A stretch of 64,000 bases of DNA from Paenibacillus bovis (GTDB lineage Bacteria; Bacillota; Bacilli; Paenibacillales; Paenibacillaceae): assembly GCF_001421015.2 (NCBI RefSeq), contig NZ_CP013023.1, positions 3,837,501 through 3,901,500 on the forward strand, in the 5' to 3' direction. The translations under genes were made by a program, and so were the position numbers. This document shows positions 1 to 9,707 of this stretch, in pieces. How positions within the stretch are numbered: position 1 is the first letter of the stretch; each line of letters begins with the position of its first letter. The notes under the pieces are model-generated. The model was not told where the DNA came from. It ran no database searches and saw only the letters and a program-made list of their open reading frames with translations.

Positions 1-1377
1 TTTGGGCAGCTCCATAATAAACTCATGGGCTTTGGCCAGGGTTGCTGCGCGGATAATCTCTTCCATGGTCACTTCTTCCATACCATAAGCGATATTGTTC
101 TTGATCGTGGAAGAGAACAGAAATGTCTCCTGGAATACAGAGGCGATCTGTGCACGCAGATCCTCGATCCGAATATCCCGGATATCGGTGCCATCCAGTG
201 TAATCCGTCCTTCGTTGACATTGTACGCACGCATTAACAGCTGAATAATCGTGGATTTACCGGAGCCTGTTCCACCCAGCAGCCCGATCACCGAGCCCGG
301 AGGCGCATTCAGATTGATATCTACTACAGCTGCCAATTTATTGCCGTAAGCAAAAGTCACATGATCAAACATGACATGTCCTTTGATTTCGTGCATCGGC
401 TTGGCGGTATGTTCATCCTTGATATCTACCGGCTGATTCAGAATTTCCAGAATCCGTTCGGTAGATGCTTTGGACTGGGTGTAGTTGTTAATATGAAAAC
501 CGAGTCCCCACATCGGGCCGATTATGTACCAGATCAGGGTGAAAAAAGCGACCAGTTCTCCAAGTGTCATAGAACCCTGAATAACCAGTGTACCGCCAAA
601 TCCGAGCAAAATTACGATACATACCGAAGCCAGCAGTTCCATAACCGGGAAATAGCGGCTCCACAGGGAGGAAGCAAAAATCTGGTTGGTGCGGTAACGC
701 TCATTGCGCAGCGAAAACTTGTCCACTTCGTGTGCTTCGCGGGCGAATGACTTGATTGTACGCACACCGGTGATATTTTCCTGTACAGCAGTAGTCAGGG
801 AACTTAGCGCAAGACGCATTTCCTGAAAAGCCGGATGAATGCGTGATTCAAAACGCAAAGCGACATATACCAGAAAAGGGATAGAAATCAGGGTAACCAG
901 AGTGAGCTGCCAGTTCAGCGAGAACATGACTATGGAACCGAAGATGACCATAAGGAATACATTGAGCAGCTGGGCAAAGCCAAATCCGATAAAGTTACGG
1001 ATCGCCTCCAGGTCTCCGGTCAGACGGGACATCAGATCTCCTGTTTTGGCAGTATCATAATAACGGAAGGACAAAAACTGAAGCTTTTCATAGCAGGCAT
1101 TGCGAAGACGGTAGGCGAGGAAATTGCCGAGACGCCCTCCGAAAAATCCGTGCAGGAACTGCATACATGCTTTGAGAATGGTAACAACGAACAGTCCGAT
1201 TACCAGCATGGGAACCTGGTCATACCGCCTGAGCTTGATAATATCATCAATCAGGTACCTCAGCAGATTCGGATAGACCAATCCGAGAGCGGTAGCGGTT
1301 GCAAGACAAAAGATAGAGAGATAGAGATAGCTCTTTTTTTCGCGGTAAAAGCCTTGCAGTTGCCTGAGAACGTCCAT
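1..1377 (-). CDS. ABC exporter, fused permease/ATPase (3' part outside window)
   Basis: Type I ABC exporter half-transporter that would pump a lipid, peptide or drug across the membrane as a dimer. The start at 1377 follows AGGAGGAACAAC. The first 459 residues are present: a transmembrane domain with hydrophobic helices and the coupling-helix region, then the nucleotide-binding domain with Walker A GLLGGTGSGKST and a Q-loop (VFQETFLFSSTI). The signature LSGGQ, Walker B and H-loop lie beyond base 1, so the gene is cut by the window edge, not broken. The fused layout resembles the BmrA/YknU class, but the substrate cannot be told from sequence. It is followed upstream by a 370-base gap and is not joined to the dynamin gene. 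Confidence 0.93.
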   Translation of the reverse strand, partial: MDVLRQLQGFYREKKSYLYLSIFCLATATALGLVYPNLLRYLIDDIIKLRRYDQVPMLVIGLFVVTILKACMQFLHGFFGGRLGNFLAYRLRNACYEKLQFLSFRYYDTAKTGDLMSRLTGDLEAIRNFIGFGFAQLLNVFLMVIFGSIVMFSLNWQLTLVTLISIPFLVYVALRFESRIHPAFQEMRLALSSLTTAVQENITGVRTIKSFAREAHEVDKFSLRNERYRTNQIFASSLWSRYFPVMELLASVCIVILLGFGGTLVIQGSMTLGELVAFFTLIWYIIGPMWGLGFHINNYTQSKASTERILEILNQPVDIKDEHTAKPMHEIKGHVMFDHVTFAYGNKLAAVVDINLNAPPGSVIGLLGGTGSGKSTIIQLLMRAYNVNEGRITLDGTDIRDIRIEDLRAQIASVFQETFLFSSTIKNNIAYGMEEVTMEEIIRAATLAKAHEFIMELPK

Positions 1378-1749
1378 GTTGTTCCTCCTTTATTCACCTG
1401 TCAGGTTAATTAGCATAATGAAGCTTACCACCGTCGCCAATTGCCCGCAAAGAGGATAAGAGACCGTTTACAGGCGATGTTGTCAAATTAATGCCATAAT
1501 CGACATATAATGGACTGATTATAATGAAATCATGCAAAATGCTCGCAATACCAGCGGTTTATTCCTCAGTCCCGATTTTTGTAAACTATTGTCTCCTTTT
1601 ATAAAGTAAAAGCGTTATAACTTTAAATTTGAAACATCTAATTTCTGCATTCTAACATAATAATAAGGAAGTATTAAGTATGTAAAAATAGAAGACTACT
1701 CCCGGAAAGGAATAGCCTTCTATAAGTTTAGTGCACAATTATATTGTTA
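1378..1749. other. Intergenic region, no gene
   Basis: The gap lies between the exporter start and the dynamin stop. It holds the exporter ribosome binding site, presumably its promoter in the AT-rich stretch around 1490-1640, and the dynamin terminator near 1690. I see no open frame with a ribosome binding site. Confidence 0.6.
1681..1721 (-). terminator. Intrinsic terminator of the dynamin gene
   Basis: The inverted arms 1690-1702 and 1709-1721 pair over 13 bases on the minus-strand RNA, with two G-U pairs and a 6-base loop. A short U-rich tail (AUUUUUA) follows. It sits just past the dynamin stop codon. Confidence 0.8.
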
Positions 1750-4700
1750 TTAATGAAGCTGGGATACTTCTGATTCGGCTGCCAATATATCCAGTTCGGC
1801 AGCAAGGTGATGCCAGCGGTCAGGACCATCGGACATGCTGAGCGAAGCTTCTGTAGCTTCTGCCCATTCTGCGATCTGGCGATGCATTTCCTCTACCGTC
1901 TCCCGGAAACGTATATTCAAACCGTCAATATAATAAGCCGCGAGCCGTTCACGCTGCTCTTCCAGCAGATGGCCGATCATATTGTCGATGCGTGCAGTCA
2001 CCTCGGTTCGCAGATTTTCACGACCTCCCTGTTCAAAGAAATAACGAGGATTCCGGAACATGGACCATAAAGATTTCCAGTCTATCGCCTGAGACAATGC
2101 GAGTGATGGCAGCTGCGGTGTCTCCCAAGCAGAGGGATCATAGGCAGACAGACGCAGTCCTGTCGTACTGTTTTCCGCCTCGCGTCCATAGGTTCTCATT
2201 CGTTCGCTGATCAGCTGGCGTGCAGCCTTCTCCATTCGCAGGGTAGTAGCCAGCACTTCCTGCTCCAGCTCAATACCGACTCTACGCTGCAATTCCCGTC
2301 CGCAGGCGGCAAAGTCGGCTTTCAGATCGGCAGATTCCTGGTTTAGCTGTGCCGGGTTGAAGATTTCCGGTATCCATTCCAGTGTTTTGAGACGTACACG
2401 CTGACGCACATGGAATAGCAGCTCTCCACTTTCTTCCTGCACTCTGCGATCCGGCTCTGTACGGGCAATCCTGCTGACCGCTTCGCGGGCGCTCTGCTGC
2501 TCTGTCATCAGCTGCTGTCTGCGCTGCTGGCGATAGGCTTCCCCCTGTCTGGCTGCTTCTTCCCAGGACAGGATCATATCGCGGATACGGCCGACTTCTT
2601 CCAGTGCAGCATGTACAGCCAGCCCTGCCAGTGTCTCGTCCGCAAAGGTGTTAAAGCTTTGCTGGAACTGTCTGAAGCCCTCATCCTGTCCATGCAGTGC
2701 ACGACGGCTCGACAGCGCATGGATATTGGGTTCACGAATGCCCGCACTATTCAGCTCACGAACGATTCGTCCTACAACGTCATTTTTCTCTTCTTCGGAC
2801 GAAGCCAGATCGGAGGCATTGACGATAAAGAACATATTGTCCAGTGCCAGACTGCCTTTTACCCGTCCAAGCTGTTCCAGCAGTTGACGATCGCCTGCTG
2901 TAAACGCATGGTTGTAATACGTTACAAATACGAGTGCATCCGCAGATTTCATATATTCAAATGTAACCCCGGTATGACGTGCATTGACCGAATCGGCGCC
3001 CGGCGTGTCCACCAGGACCATCCCCTGACGGGTCAATTCACAATCGTAGTACAGATCAATTCGGCGAACAAAACAGGACTGCTGCTCTTCCGACACATAT
3101 CCGCGGAAAGCATCCATATCGACTTCGACTTGCTGCCCGAGCTTATCGGCCATCTGTTCCCAGCCTGCTGCTGCAGCCATAATAAAGTTGTAATGCGCTC
3201 TTGCCGATGGATGAATACGTGCTGGCGACAATCCAGCAACCGCTTTACGCCAATCTTGCTCCAGCGAGCGATCCGGCAATCCAAGCAGACGCAGCGCTCC
3301 GCTGATATCCTCCTGCATTTCTTCCGCGTCTTTCAAGAAGACAACGGCTGTTCCATGAGCGTGGTTGCTGTCCGCTCCCATGATCTGCGTAATAGCTGCT
3401 GTCATCGGATGCGGAGACACTGGCAGCACCGATCCGCCCAACAGTGCATTGGCAAAAGAAGATTTGCCCGCACTGAATGCTCCAAACAGCGCCAGTGTAA
3501 ATTTGCCATCTTCCATAATGCCTGCACGACGACGCAGCTCCTCCGCCTGGGAAGACATCCCCGGCAGTTCACTGATCTTGCCGGCTGTTCTGCGCAGACG
3601 TTCAGCGGTATCCAGCAGACGCTGCTGACGTGCCGAAGAGCCTGTCTGTACCGACACTGCCGATGATAGGGCTGTATCCTTATCCAGGCCACCTGTGCTG
3701 ACACCAGCCAAATACGTATCGTTTTCAGTTGATTCCAAAAACGATCCAGCCGCTGACTGCAGATTGGATACGGATGTCTCTGCGGTTGGTACAGATCCAG
3801 GATTCAATGGATTGGGATCATTCGGCTGAAGCGAAGAATGTGCATTCGCCGCTGCATTTTGCACGATCTGGCTACCGGCTTCGATACGCGGCAGCCAATC
3901 AGGTACTTCAGTCTCCCGCTTGGGCAGCAGACTGCGCACAGCCTGATCCTGCTGCTGAAGCTGCTGCTCTGCTTCCTGCTGGCGCAGAAGATCATCATAG
4001 CGCGATTGCAGCTGCTGTTGTTCAGACTGCACAGCAGCTATCTGGCGTTCAACGTCCGGCTGGAGCTGTTCCAATAGACGATCTGCTGCTTCCAGGGCTG
4101 CACGGCGATAACGCGCAGCTGTCTGCTCACGCAATGCGCGTGTATAGTTGAGCACATACTCTCCTGATATAGCCATATCCTTGCCTGTGCCTGCTTCAAT
4201 ATCGGCTACAGTGATCTCCGGCAGCGATGCAGTCAGCGCAGTTTCCTGTTCCTCGTTCCAGAGCTCATACTCCCGGCTCCAGCCGCGCAGCAGTCCCCGT
4301 ACATGCACATCGAGATTGGCAGCTACCTGCTCCTGATACGCCTGCAAAAAAGTCTGTCTGCGCTGCTCACGCTCCTGCATTGTTTTTTCTCTGGAAGCGA
4401 ACAGACCTTTTTTGAAGCCGGGACGTTCTCCTTCCAGATAGAGCTGGGCCAGATCACGCAGTGCAGCAGGTGTCAGATTCGCCTGCTCCACGAGACGGCC
4501 AATCTCCCAACTCCATGTTTCGCGAAGTTTCTTTATATTGCTGACCAGATCATCCTGGCGCTGCTGTAATTGCGAGATTCTCCCGCTCAATGCTGGCAGA
4601 TCTTCCGGGATTTCTTCTACAGATAGATCGTCCATGTTCTCTTCTTCCATGGAAAATGCTGCAGTTATATCGGAACCATCATCTTTTGTATTTTCATTCT

Positions 4701-5583
4701 CGTGATCTTCATGATCGCTGGACATTTGTTCATTCAGCCACTTGCTGTGCTCCTCTGCCAGTTCCCAGGCTGCCTGTGACAGGCTGTAACGCATCAGTGG
4801 CAGATGATCTTCGAGCAGCTGGCCAATGATCTCCCGCAGGCGCTCCAGACGGCCATAGGGATGATCGGGTACCTGGCGGGACACATATAATACGCCTGCC
4901 GGTTCAATTCCTCTTCTGGCAAATGCCTGCTCGACTCCTTTGCGATATTCTGCAAAAGACAACTCCTGATCTTCATGCTTGTCAATCTGGTTCACTATCA
5001 GATACAGTGGCTTGCCACGTTCATACAGTGTGCGTGCAAATGAAAGATTCGTCTCGGACTGCACATGATTATAATCCATAACATAAAAGACTACATCCGC
5101 TCGATGCAGCGCCGAATAGGTAGCTGCTTCATGAGCGGCATCTGTTGAATCCACACCCGGCGTATCCAGCAGTACGCCATGCTCTCCCAGCAGTGGAATC
5201 CGGTCCCATAATTGTACAGATTCATAATCGCCACCGTTTTTGCAGTACTCATCCAGTTCGTCCAGTCCAATCTCCAGATCGTCGCCGGCATGTACATGAA
5301 CAAGTGCGCGCGGTTCTCCGCAGCGGATTGCGGCAATATTGGCAGTGGTCGGTACAGGACTGGTCGGCAGTACCTGTTTGCCGCACAGCCAGTTCATCAG
5401 ACTGGATTTGCCAGCCGAGAAATGACCGCAAAAAGCCAATACCAGCTCTTGTGAACGGTATTTTAGCTGCAGATCATGTGCTTTTTGTGCAGCTGTATCA
5501 TTTCCCTGTCGGTTCAGTTCCTGGGCGAGCTGCTCCAGAATAGTTTCAAATGAATCTTCTCTCTGCGTTGTAATCGCTTGCAT
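1750..5583 (-). CDS. dynA: Tandem dynamin-family GTPase (DynA-like)
   Basis: Large GTPase with two dynamin modules in one chain, as in Bacillus subtilis DynA (YpbR), which tethers and fuses membranes and helps against phage and pore damage. The first module has a P-loop (GHFSAGKSS, about residues 53-61) and G3 DTPGVDST. The second has GAFSAGKSS near residue 704 and DTPGADSV. Glutamine-rich coiled coil and a linker follow the first GTPase. An acidic stretch (DHEDHENE..) near residue 290 is unusual. I chose the ATG at 5583 because GGAGG lies 8 bases upstream; an in-frame TTG at 5619 has no such site. At 1277 residues it is slightly longer than B. subtilis DynA. It has its own terminator. Confidence 0.92.
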   Translation of the reverse strand: MQAITTQREDSFETILEQLAQELNRQGNDTAAQKAHDLQLKYRSQELVLAFCGHFSAGKSSLMNWLCGKQVLPTSPVPTTANIAAIRCGEPRALVHVHAGDDLEIGLDELDEYCKNGGDYESVQLWDRIPLLGEHGVLLDTPGVDSTDAAHEAATYSALHRADVVFYVMDYNHVQSETNLSFARTLYERGKPLYLIVNQIDKHEDQELSFAEYRKGVEQAFARRGIEPAGVLYVSRQVPDHPYGRLERLREIIGQLLEDHLPLMRYSLSQAAWELAEEHSKWLNEQMSSDHEDHENENTKDDGSDITAAFSMEEENMDDLSVEEIPEDLPALSGRISQLQQRQDDLVSNIKKLRETWSWEIGRLVEQANLTPAALRDLAQLYLEGERPGFKKGLFASREKTMQEREQRRQTFLQAYQEQVAANLDVHVRGLLRGWSREYELWNEEQETALTASLPEITVADIEAGTGKDMAISGEYVLNYTRALREQTAARYRRAALEAADRLLEQLQPDVERQIAAVQSEQQQLQSRYDDLLRQQEAEQQLQQQDQAVRSLLPKRETEVPDWLPRIEAGSQIVQNAAANAHSSLQPNDPNPLNPGSVPTAETSVSNLQSAAGSFLESTENDTYLAGVSTGGLDKDTALSSAVSVQTGSSARQQRLLDTAERLRRTAGKISELPGMSSQAEELRRRAGIMEDGKFTLALFGAFSAGKSSFANALLGGSVLPVSPHPMTAAITQIMGADSNHAHGTAVVFLKDAEEMQEDISGALRLLGLPDRSLEQDWRKAVAGLSPARIHPSARAHYNFIMAAAAGWEQMADKLGQQVEVDMDAFRGYVSEEQQSCFVRRIDLYYDCELTRQGMVLVDTPGADSVNARHTGVTFEYMKSADALVFVTYYNHAFTAGDRQLLEQLGRVKGSLALDNMFFIVNASDLASSEEEKNDVVGRIVRELNSAGIREPNIHALSSRRALHGQDEGFRQFQQSFNTFADETLAGLAVHAALEEVGRIRDMILSWEEAARQGEAYRQQRRQQLMTEQQSAREAVSRIARTEPDRRVQEESGELLFHVRQRVRLKTLEWIPEIFNPAQLNQESADLKADFAACGRELQRRVGIELEQEVLATTLRMEKAARQLISERMRTYGREAENSTTGLRLSAYDPSAWETPQLPSLALSQAIDWKSLWSMFRNPRYFFEQGGRENLRTEVTARIDNMIGHLLEEQRERLAAYYIDGLNIRFRETVEEMHRQIAEWAEATEASLSMSDGPDRWHHLAAELDILAAESEVSQLH

Positions 5584-5888
5584 CAGTATGTCCTCCGTCA
5601 CTTTCTGATGATGGTTCAATCGGTGTGTTCTTTTATGATCCGGTAGAGATCACAGTACTCCTCCCGGATTATTAATTTAAAATTTATCCTTATCTGTATT
5701 GTAGCACTGTATAGGATGTATCGGAAACCAGTGATTCATTTTAAAGGCAATCTATCGCAGTATAGCAAAAAAGCTTTTTATACATCGGTACCTGTACAGG
5801 CCCTGCAGTATAAAAAGCTTTGGAGCTGTTCACAGAAAAAATATGGCCAAGCAGCCTTTCTCTATAAACATCATGTATGGATCTTGTC
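5584..5888. other. Intergenic region with hairpin, no gene
   Basis: This gap upstream of the dynamin gene holds its ribosome binding site and presumably its promoter in the AT-rich stretch 5650-5750. It also holds the terminator hairpin of the nth operon. I found no coding frame. Confidence 0.6.
5765..5821 (-). terminator. Long inverted repeat, probable terminator
   Basis: Arms 5770-5783 and 5808-5821 are perfect 14-base inverted repeats (AAAGCTTTTTATAC) with a second small palindrome (CCTGTACAGG) in the loop. On the minus strand the right arm ends in a T run, so it should stop transcription coming from nth and the small gene before it. Confidence 0.75.
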
Positions 5889-6167
5889 TTAAACTACGCT
5901 TGCTTCTGCTTCCGCAACCGGAACCAGAACTTCAAACAATTTGCCATGCTGCAGAATGGTGATCCCTCTGCCTTTATCTTTCATAACCACGACATCGCGC
6001 TTTTGTGCCATGCGCTCAAGGTAATGTTCCGGTACATCACCAGAATAGTTGACAGTAATTCCTTCAACTACTTTTTCTTCGTTTTCAACCAATTCCTCAG
6101 CGACGATCTGTTCGAAGATATCGGAGAATTGTTCAAAGTTATCAGTGTAGACGGAAATGCATTTCAT
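5889..6167 (-). CDS. Small conserved-looking acidic protein of unknown function
   Basis: A 92-residue soluble protein with no signal peptide or membrane helix that I do not recognise. It has a regular alpha/beta look (KCISVYTDNFEQFSDIFEQI, then an acidic stretch, then a basic segment with KDKGRGITILQHGKLFEV). AGAGGT lies 8 bases before the ATG. It starts 16 bases after the nth stop on the same strand, so the two are probably co-transcribed and end at the hairpin near 5800. Codon use looks like that of its neighbours. No function can be assigned; a regulatory or house-cleaning role beside a DNA repair gene would be a guess. Confidence 0.75.
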   Translation of the reverse strand: MKCISVYTDNFEQFSDIFEQIVAEELVENEEKVVEGITVNYSGDVPEHYLERMAQKRDVVVMKDKGRGITILQHGKLFEVLVPVAEAEASVV

Positions 6168-6183
6168 AACGTTCGACCTCTTT

Positions 6184-6900
6184 TTATGTTGTAGTATTAG
6201 ATTGGTTGCCCTTCGCTCTGGACGTACGCGGTTTGGCGGACTTGTCCTTGATTACGAGAGACGTTTTCATTCTTTTTTTGCCTTCACGGCAAATATCGAG
6301 CAATGGACAGATCTGACAGGCGGGATTTTGCGCCTTGCAATGGTACCTTCCGAAAAAGATAAATCGATGATGCGATAATGTCCACTCTTCACGTGGAACA
6401 CGCTTCATCAATTTACGCTCGACTTCCAGTACATTGTCTTTCCAATTGGCGAGACCCAGTCGTTTGGATACTCGTTCCACATGGGTATCCACGGCAAAAG
6501 CAGGCACTCCGAAAGCATTGGACACTACGACGTTGGCTGTCTTGCGGCCCACACCCGGCAGCTGCACGAGCAGATCGTGCTCTCCCGGTACATCGCCGCC
6601 ATACTGTTCGATCAGAATCCGGCATAAATTCTGGATATGCTTGGCTTTGCTGCGATACAACCCGATCCGCCGTATATCCTGCTCCAGCTCTTCCAGCGGC
6701 ACGTTCAGATAATCTTGCGGTGTACGGTATTTCTGAAATAAATCAACCGTTACCTTGTTGACTGTTGCGTCTGTACACTGTGCGGAGAGCAGAACGGCAA
6801 TCGTCAGTTCAAAGGCGTTGCTATGATTAAGCTCGCAGTGGGCATCGGGAAACATGCCGGCAAGCGTGTCCAGAATATGTCTTACGGTAGCGGCATTCAT
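6184..6900 (-). CDS. nth: Endonuclease III (DNA glycosylase/AP lyase)
   Basis: Base-excision repair enzyme that removes oxidised pyrimidines and cuts the abasic site. The helix-hairpin-helix LPGVGRKTANVV carries the catalytic lysine, followed by the catalytic aspartate in VDTHVERVSKRLGL. Four cysteines in CKAQNPACQICPLLDIC (spacing 6-2-5) bind the [4Fe-4S] cluster. I start at 6900 because AGGAGG is 7 bases upstream; earlier in-frame starts lie on or before that site. The protein is 238 residues, longer than usual because of a basic, Ser/Thr-rich tail after the cluster. In B. subtilis nth follows dnaD; here dnaD is 20 kb away. Confidence 0.96.
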   Translation of the reverse strand: MNAATVRHILDTLAGMFPDAHCELNHSNAFELTIAVLLSAQCTDATVNKVTVDLFQKYRTPQDYLNVPLEELEQDIRRIGLYRSKAKHIQNLCRILIEQYGGDVPGEHDLLVQLPGVGRKTANVVVSNAFGVPAFAVDTHVERVSKRLGLANWKDNVLEVERKLMKRVPREEWTLSHHRFIFFGRYHCKAQNPACQICPLLDICREGKKRMKTSLVIKDKSAKPRTSRAKGNQSNTTT

Positions 6901-7225
6901 TTTCATTCCTCCTGCAAAAAACCGCCTGTTCACGATATGAATCGTGATGCAGACGGTATCGTCTCACGGTACCTGATGATGGGATTGCTGGATTACGTGT
7001 CGGACTCTGTTGCTCCATCTTCAATGACAATACAATTCGTATCTTAACATGTTCTGACTGTAATTGCACGTATACTTTACATGAAATTTCAGTAATTTTA
7101 TTGTCACGGATGACAATTGCTAAACCGCCGACTATATTACAGAAAATGGAATAAAAAAGACCAGCCCTCCCTGCGGATGGGAGCGGCTGGCCTGATTAAA
7201 ACGAATGACTTTGGATCATTATCTA
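6901..7225. other. Intergenic region between amidase and nth
   Basis: Holds the amidase terminator (7152-7192) and the upstream region of nth. A partial dyad (cacgatatgaatcgtg) is present near 6931. I see no gene. Confidence 0.55.
7152..7192 (-). terminator. Intrinsic terminator of the amidase gene
   Basis: A GC-rich hairpin, arms 7159-7171 and 7179-7192 (GGCCAGCC-CTCCC type pairing), is followed on the minus strand by TTTTTTAT. It lies 34 bases past the amidase stop. Confidence 0.9.
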
Positions 7226-8653
7226 TCAGGATACGCCAAGATATTCTTTGATCCCTTTGACGACAGATGCAGCGATCTGATCCTGTTTGGCGGAATCCAT
7301 CATTTTGGATTCTTCCACTTTGTTGCTGATAAAACCAACTTCGAGCAGTACAGCAGGCATCGTCGTTTCACGAATAACATGGAAGTTACCGTATTGTACA
7401 CCGCGGTCCTTGAAGCCTGTAGCGGCTACAAAATACTTGTGGATCGTCTGTGCCAGCTTTTTGCTACTGCTGCGCTGGTAGTACGTTTCTGTACCCGAGG
7501 CAGCTGATGAACCGCTGCTGTTTGCATGAATGGAGACAAATACATCGGCATTCAGCTTCTCGGCCACTTTGACACGTTCTTTGAGTTCGAGGAACGTATC
7601 ATCCGAGCGTGTCAGGATAACATCGATATTCGGATCATCCTTGAGCAGTGCTTCCACTTTCAGTGCCAGTCCGAGGTTGAGCTTTTTCTCGGTTGTCTGG
7701 GAGCCGATAGCACCTGGATCCTGATAACCATGACCGGCATCAATAACAACAACTTTTTTACCGGAATGACCTACCGAGGAACCTGGCTGTGTTGCGCCAG
7801 TTGTCGAATCCGGCTGTTTGTTTGTACCATTGTTTGCTGTCAGATCTACAATCAGCAGACCCTGACCTTCGTTAAATACTTCGTAGTTCCGATCTTTTTT
7901 CAGATCGATAACAATACGTACGCTTGATGGGTCTGTACTGTATTGGGAATAACGAACCTGTGATACATTCTCGTTATTTGGAACAGCCAGCGTAGCAATC
8001 TGTCCTGCTTCCGCATTGGCTCCCTGTTCGAATCCGCCGCCAAAATCAGCATTTGGCAGATCGACTACGATACGGTTTGGTGAATCCATTTTGGATACTT
8101 TTGGCGTCACGCTCTTATCCAGCGTCACCAGCAGGCGACTTTCACTGAAGCTGATGCCGTTCACCAGTGCAAGACCGTTTTCGGAAGTTGCCTTGTCCGC
8201 GTCCGAAGTCGTTCCTCCGCCGGTGCTCGTGCCCGTCGATGTCAATGTGACAATTTTGTCGCTGTTGTTCCAGTGTACTCCGATACCCATCTGTTCACTT
8301 ACCAGTCGGATCGGTACCATCGTTGTACCATTTTGAATCACCGGTGCGGTGTTCAAGCTGTACGTTTTGTTGTCTACAGAAGCTGCATTCTTGCCAATAT
8401 ACAGTTGAATGGACTTGCCTTCGCCATCAATATTGACCTGACCCGCAGATTGATCCCATTTCACCTGATAGCCAAGATTCTGGGAAATCACCCGAATCGG
8501 CACCATCACCGAACCCTTGATATTCTGCACTTCTTCCGGAATGCTGAGTTGTTGACCGTTCAGTACAACTTTCGTGTCTGTGGCAGCTTCGCCGATATGG
8601 GGAAAGGACCACATAAACACCAACAAAAAGACTAAAAAACCTAATTTCTTCAT
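7226..8653 (-). CDS. Secreted N-acetylmuramoyl-L-alanine amidase
   Basis: Cell-wall hydrolase cutting the bond between muramic acid and the stem peptide. Residues 1-23 are a signal peptide ending GEA. Residues 27-140 are a copper-amine-oxidase-N type domain with the paired VPIRVISQNLGYQVKW and VPIRLVSEQMGIGVHW repeats. Residues 160-275 are an AMIN domain, which usually binds peptidoglycan. Residues 300-472 are Amidase_3, with zinc ligands H308 (DAGHG), E322 and H376 (SIHANSS) and catalytic E438 (LEVGF). A Thr/Ser/Gly linker separates the domains. The ATG follows GGGGTG at 4 bases. It is a single-gene unit with its own terminator. Related enzymes are CwlC/CwlD/AmiC; I do not assign a symbol. 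Confidence 0.94.
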   Translation of the reverse strand: MKKLGFLVFLLVFMWSFPHIGEAATDTKVVLNGQQLSIPEEVQNIKGSVMVPIRVISQNLGYQVKWDQSAGQVNIDGEGKSIQLYIGKNAASVDNKTYSLNTAPVIQNGTTMVPIRLVSEQMGIGVHWNNSDKIVTLTSTGTSTGGGTTSDADKATSENGLALVNGISFSESRLLVTLDKSVTPKVSKMDSPNRIVVDLPNADFGGGFEQGANAEAGQIATLAVPNNENVSQVRYSQYSTDPSSVRIVIDLKKDRNYEVFNEGQGLLIVDLTANNGTNKQPDSTTGATQPGSSVGHSGKKVVVIDAGHGYQDPGAIGSQTTEKKLNLGLALKVEALLKDDPNIDVILTRSDDTFLELKERVKVAEKLNADVFVSIHANSSGSSAASGTETYYQRSSSKKLAQTIHKYFVAATGFKDRGVQYGNFHVIRETTMPAVLLEVGFISNKVEESKMMDSAKQDQIAASVVKGIKEYLGVS

Positions 8654-8985
8654 TCTTCACCCCTACCATTCCCGTTTTAATTACCGAACTACCCAGCACG
8701 GCTGTACCGGCAAATGTTATTACCAGACGACATATTAGACGCTTGTGCTTCCCAAAAGTTGCGAGTGAATTTTCATTTTCGCATGCTTTTCCCGATTATT
8801 TCCTGTCCATTTTGAAAAGGAATGATCGAGATCGCAGAGCCTGCACCGTCTGCGCCGGATTATCATTCACCAAAAAAAATGCATAACTCTGTCGTAGCTA
8901 ATATCGACAGAGTTATGCATTTTTATAATAACGATTTGTAAAACAGTATTATAAATTATCCGTGCACGGCTGCTCTACTGAACAT
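8654..8985. other. Intergenic region between leuD and amidase
   Basis: Contains the leuD terminator (8872-8925) and the upstream region of the amidase gene. No coding frame with a ribosome binding site is visible. Confidence 0.55.
8872..8925 (-). terminator. Terminator of leuCD
   Basis: A perfect 20-base inverted repeat, arms 8875-8894 and 8905-8924, with a 10-base loop. It is flanked by A and T runs, so it could work in both directions; only the minus strand has a gene ending here. Confidence 0.92.
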
Positions 8986-9588
8986 TCAGGCAAACAGGTG
9001 TGCACCTCTGGATTGCTCATAGGCTGTGATCTCGGATTCATGCTGAAGAGTCAGACCGATATCATCCAGTCCCTGCAGCAGAAACTGCCGGCGATGCTCA
9101 TCCAGATCAAAATCAATATGCAGTCCATACTCATCGGTAAGCTGTTTGTTTTCCAGGTCTACATTAAGACGGTACCCTTCATGGGCAGCTGTACGTTCAA
9201 ACAGATCCTGTACTTGCTCTTCAGAGAGCTTGATGGGCAGAATACCGTTTTTGAAACAGTTATTATAGAAGATATCTGCAAAAGAAGGGGCAATGACACA
9301 GCGGAATCCGTAATCCATAATCGCCCATGGCGCATGCTCACGGGAAGATCCACAGCCAAAGTTGGCTCGGGATACCAGAACAGAAGCTCCCTGGTAACGC
9401 GGCTGATTCATATCAAAATTCTCATTCACATTCCCTTCTTCATCCCAGCGCCATTCATAGAACAGGAACTGGCCGAAACCTGTCCGTTCGATCCGTTTCA
9501 GAAATTGCTTGGGAATGATAGCATCTGTATCTACATTGACCCGGTCTACCGGTGCGACAATACCGTTTAACTGTTTGAATGGTTCCAT
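8986..9588 (-). CDS. leuD: 3-isopropylmalate dehydratase, small subunit
   Basis: Small subunit of the isomerase that turns 2-isopropylmalate into 3-isopropylmalate in leucine synthesis; it pairs with LeuC. The swivel-domain motifs are clear: [23 protein letters not shown] at the start and the [13 protein letters not shown] loop. The chain is 200 residues, the usual size. I chose the ATG at 9588 because GAGGAG precedes it by 9 bases; a longer frame lacks this. It lies 119 bases after leuC with no terminator seen between. The other leucine genes (leuA, leuB) are not adjacent in this window. Confidence 0.97.
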   Translation of the reverse strand: MEPFKQLNGIVAPVDRVNVDTDAIIPKQFLKRIERTGFGQFLFYEWRWDEEGNVNENFDMNQPRYQGASVLVSRANFGCGSSREHAPWAIMDYGFRCVIAPSFADIFYNNCFKNGILPIKLSEEQVQDLFERTAAHEGYRLNVDLENKQLTDEYGLHIDFDLDEHRRQFLLQGLDDIGLTLQHESEITAYEQSRGAHLFA

Positions 9589-9707
9589 TGATATAGACTC
9601 CTCTCTAAATACCGTACATAGGTCTGCGATTCTCTCCATTATTATCGCCAAAGCGATGCCGGGTGCACGATTGGGTATACGATCTTCACGGCATGCTTAT
9701 CAACGAA

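Noticed and set aside
2611..3666. Plus-strand frame of 351 codons
   Set aside because: It lies wholly inside the dynamin gene in the opposite strand, has no ribosome binding site and reads as a mirror of its GC pattern.
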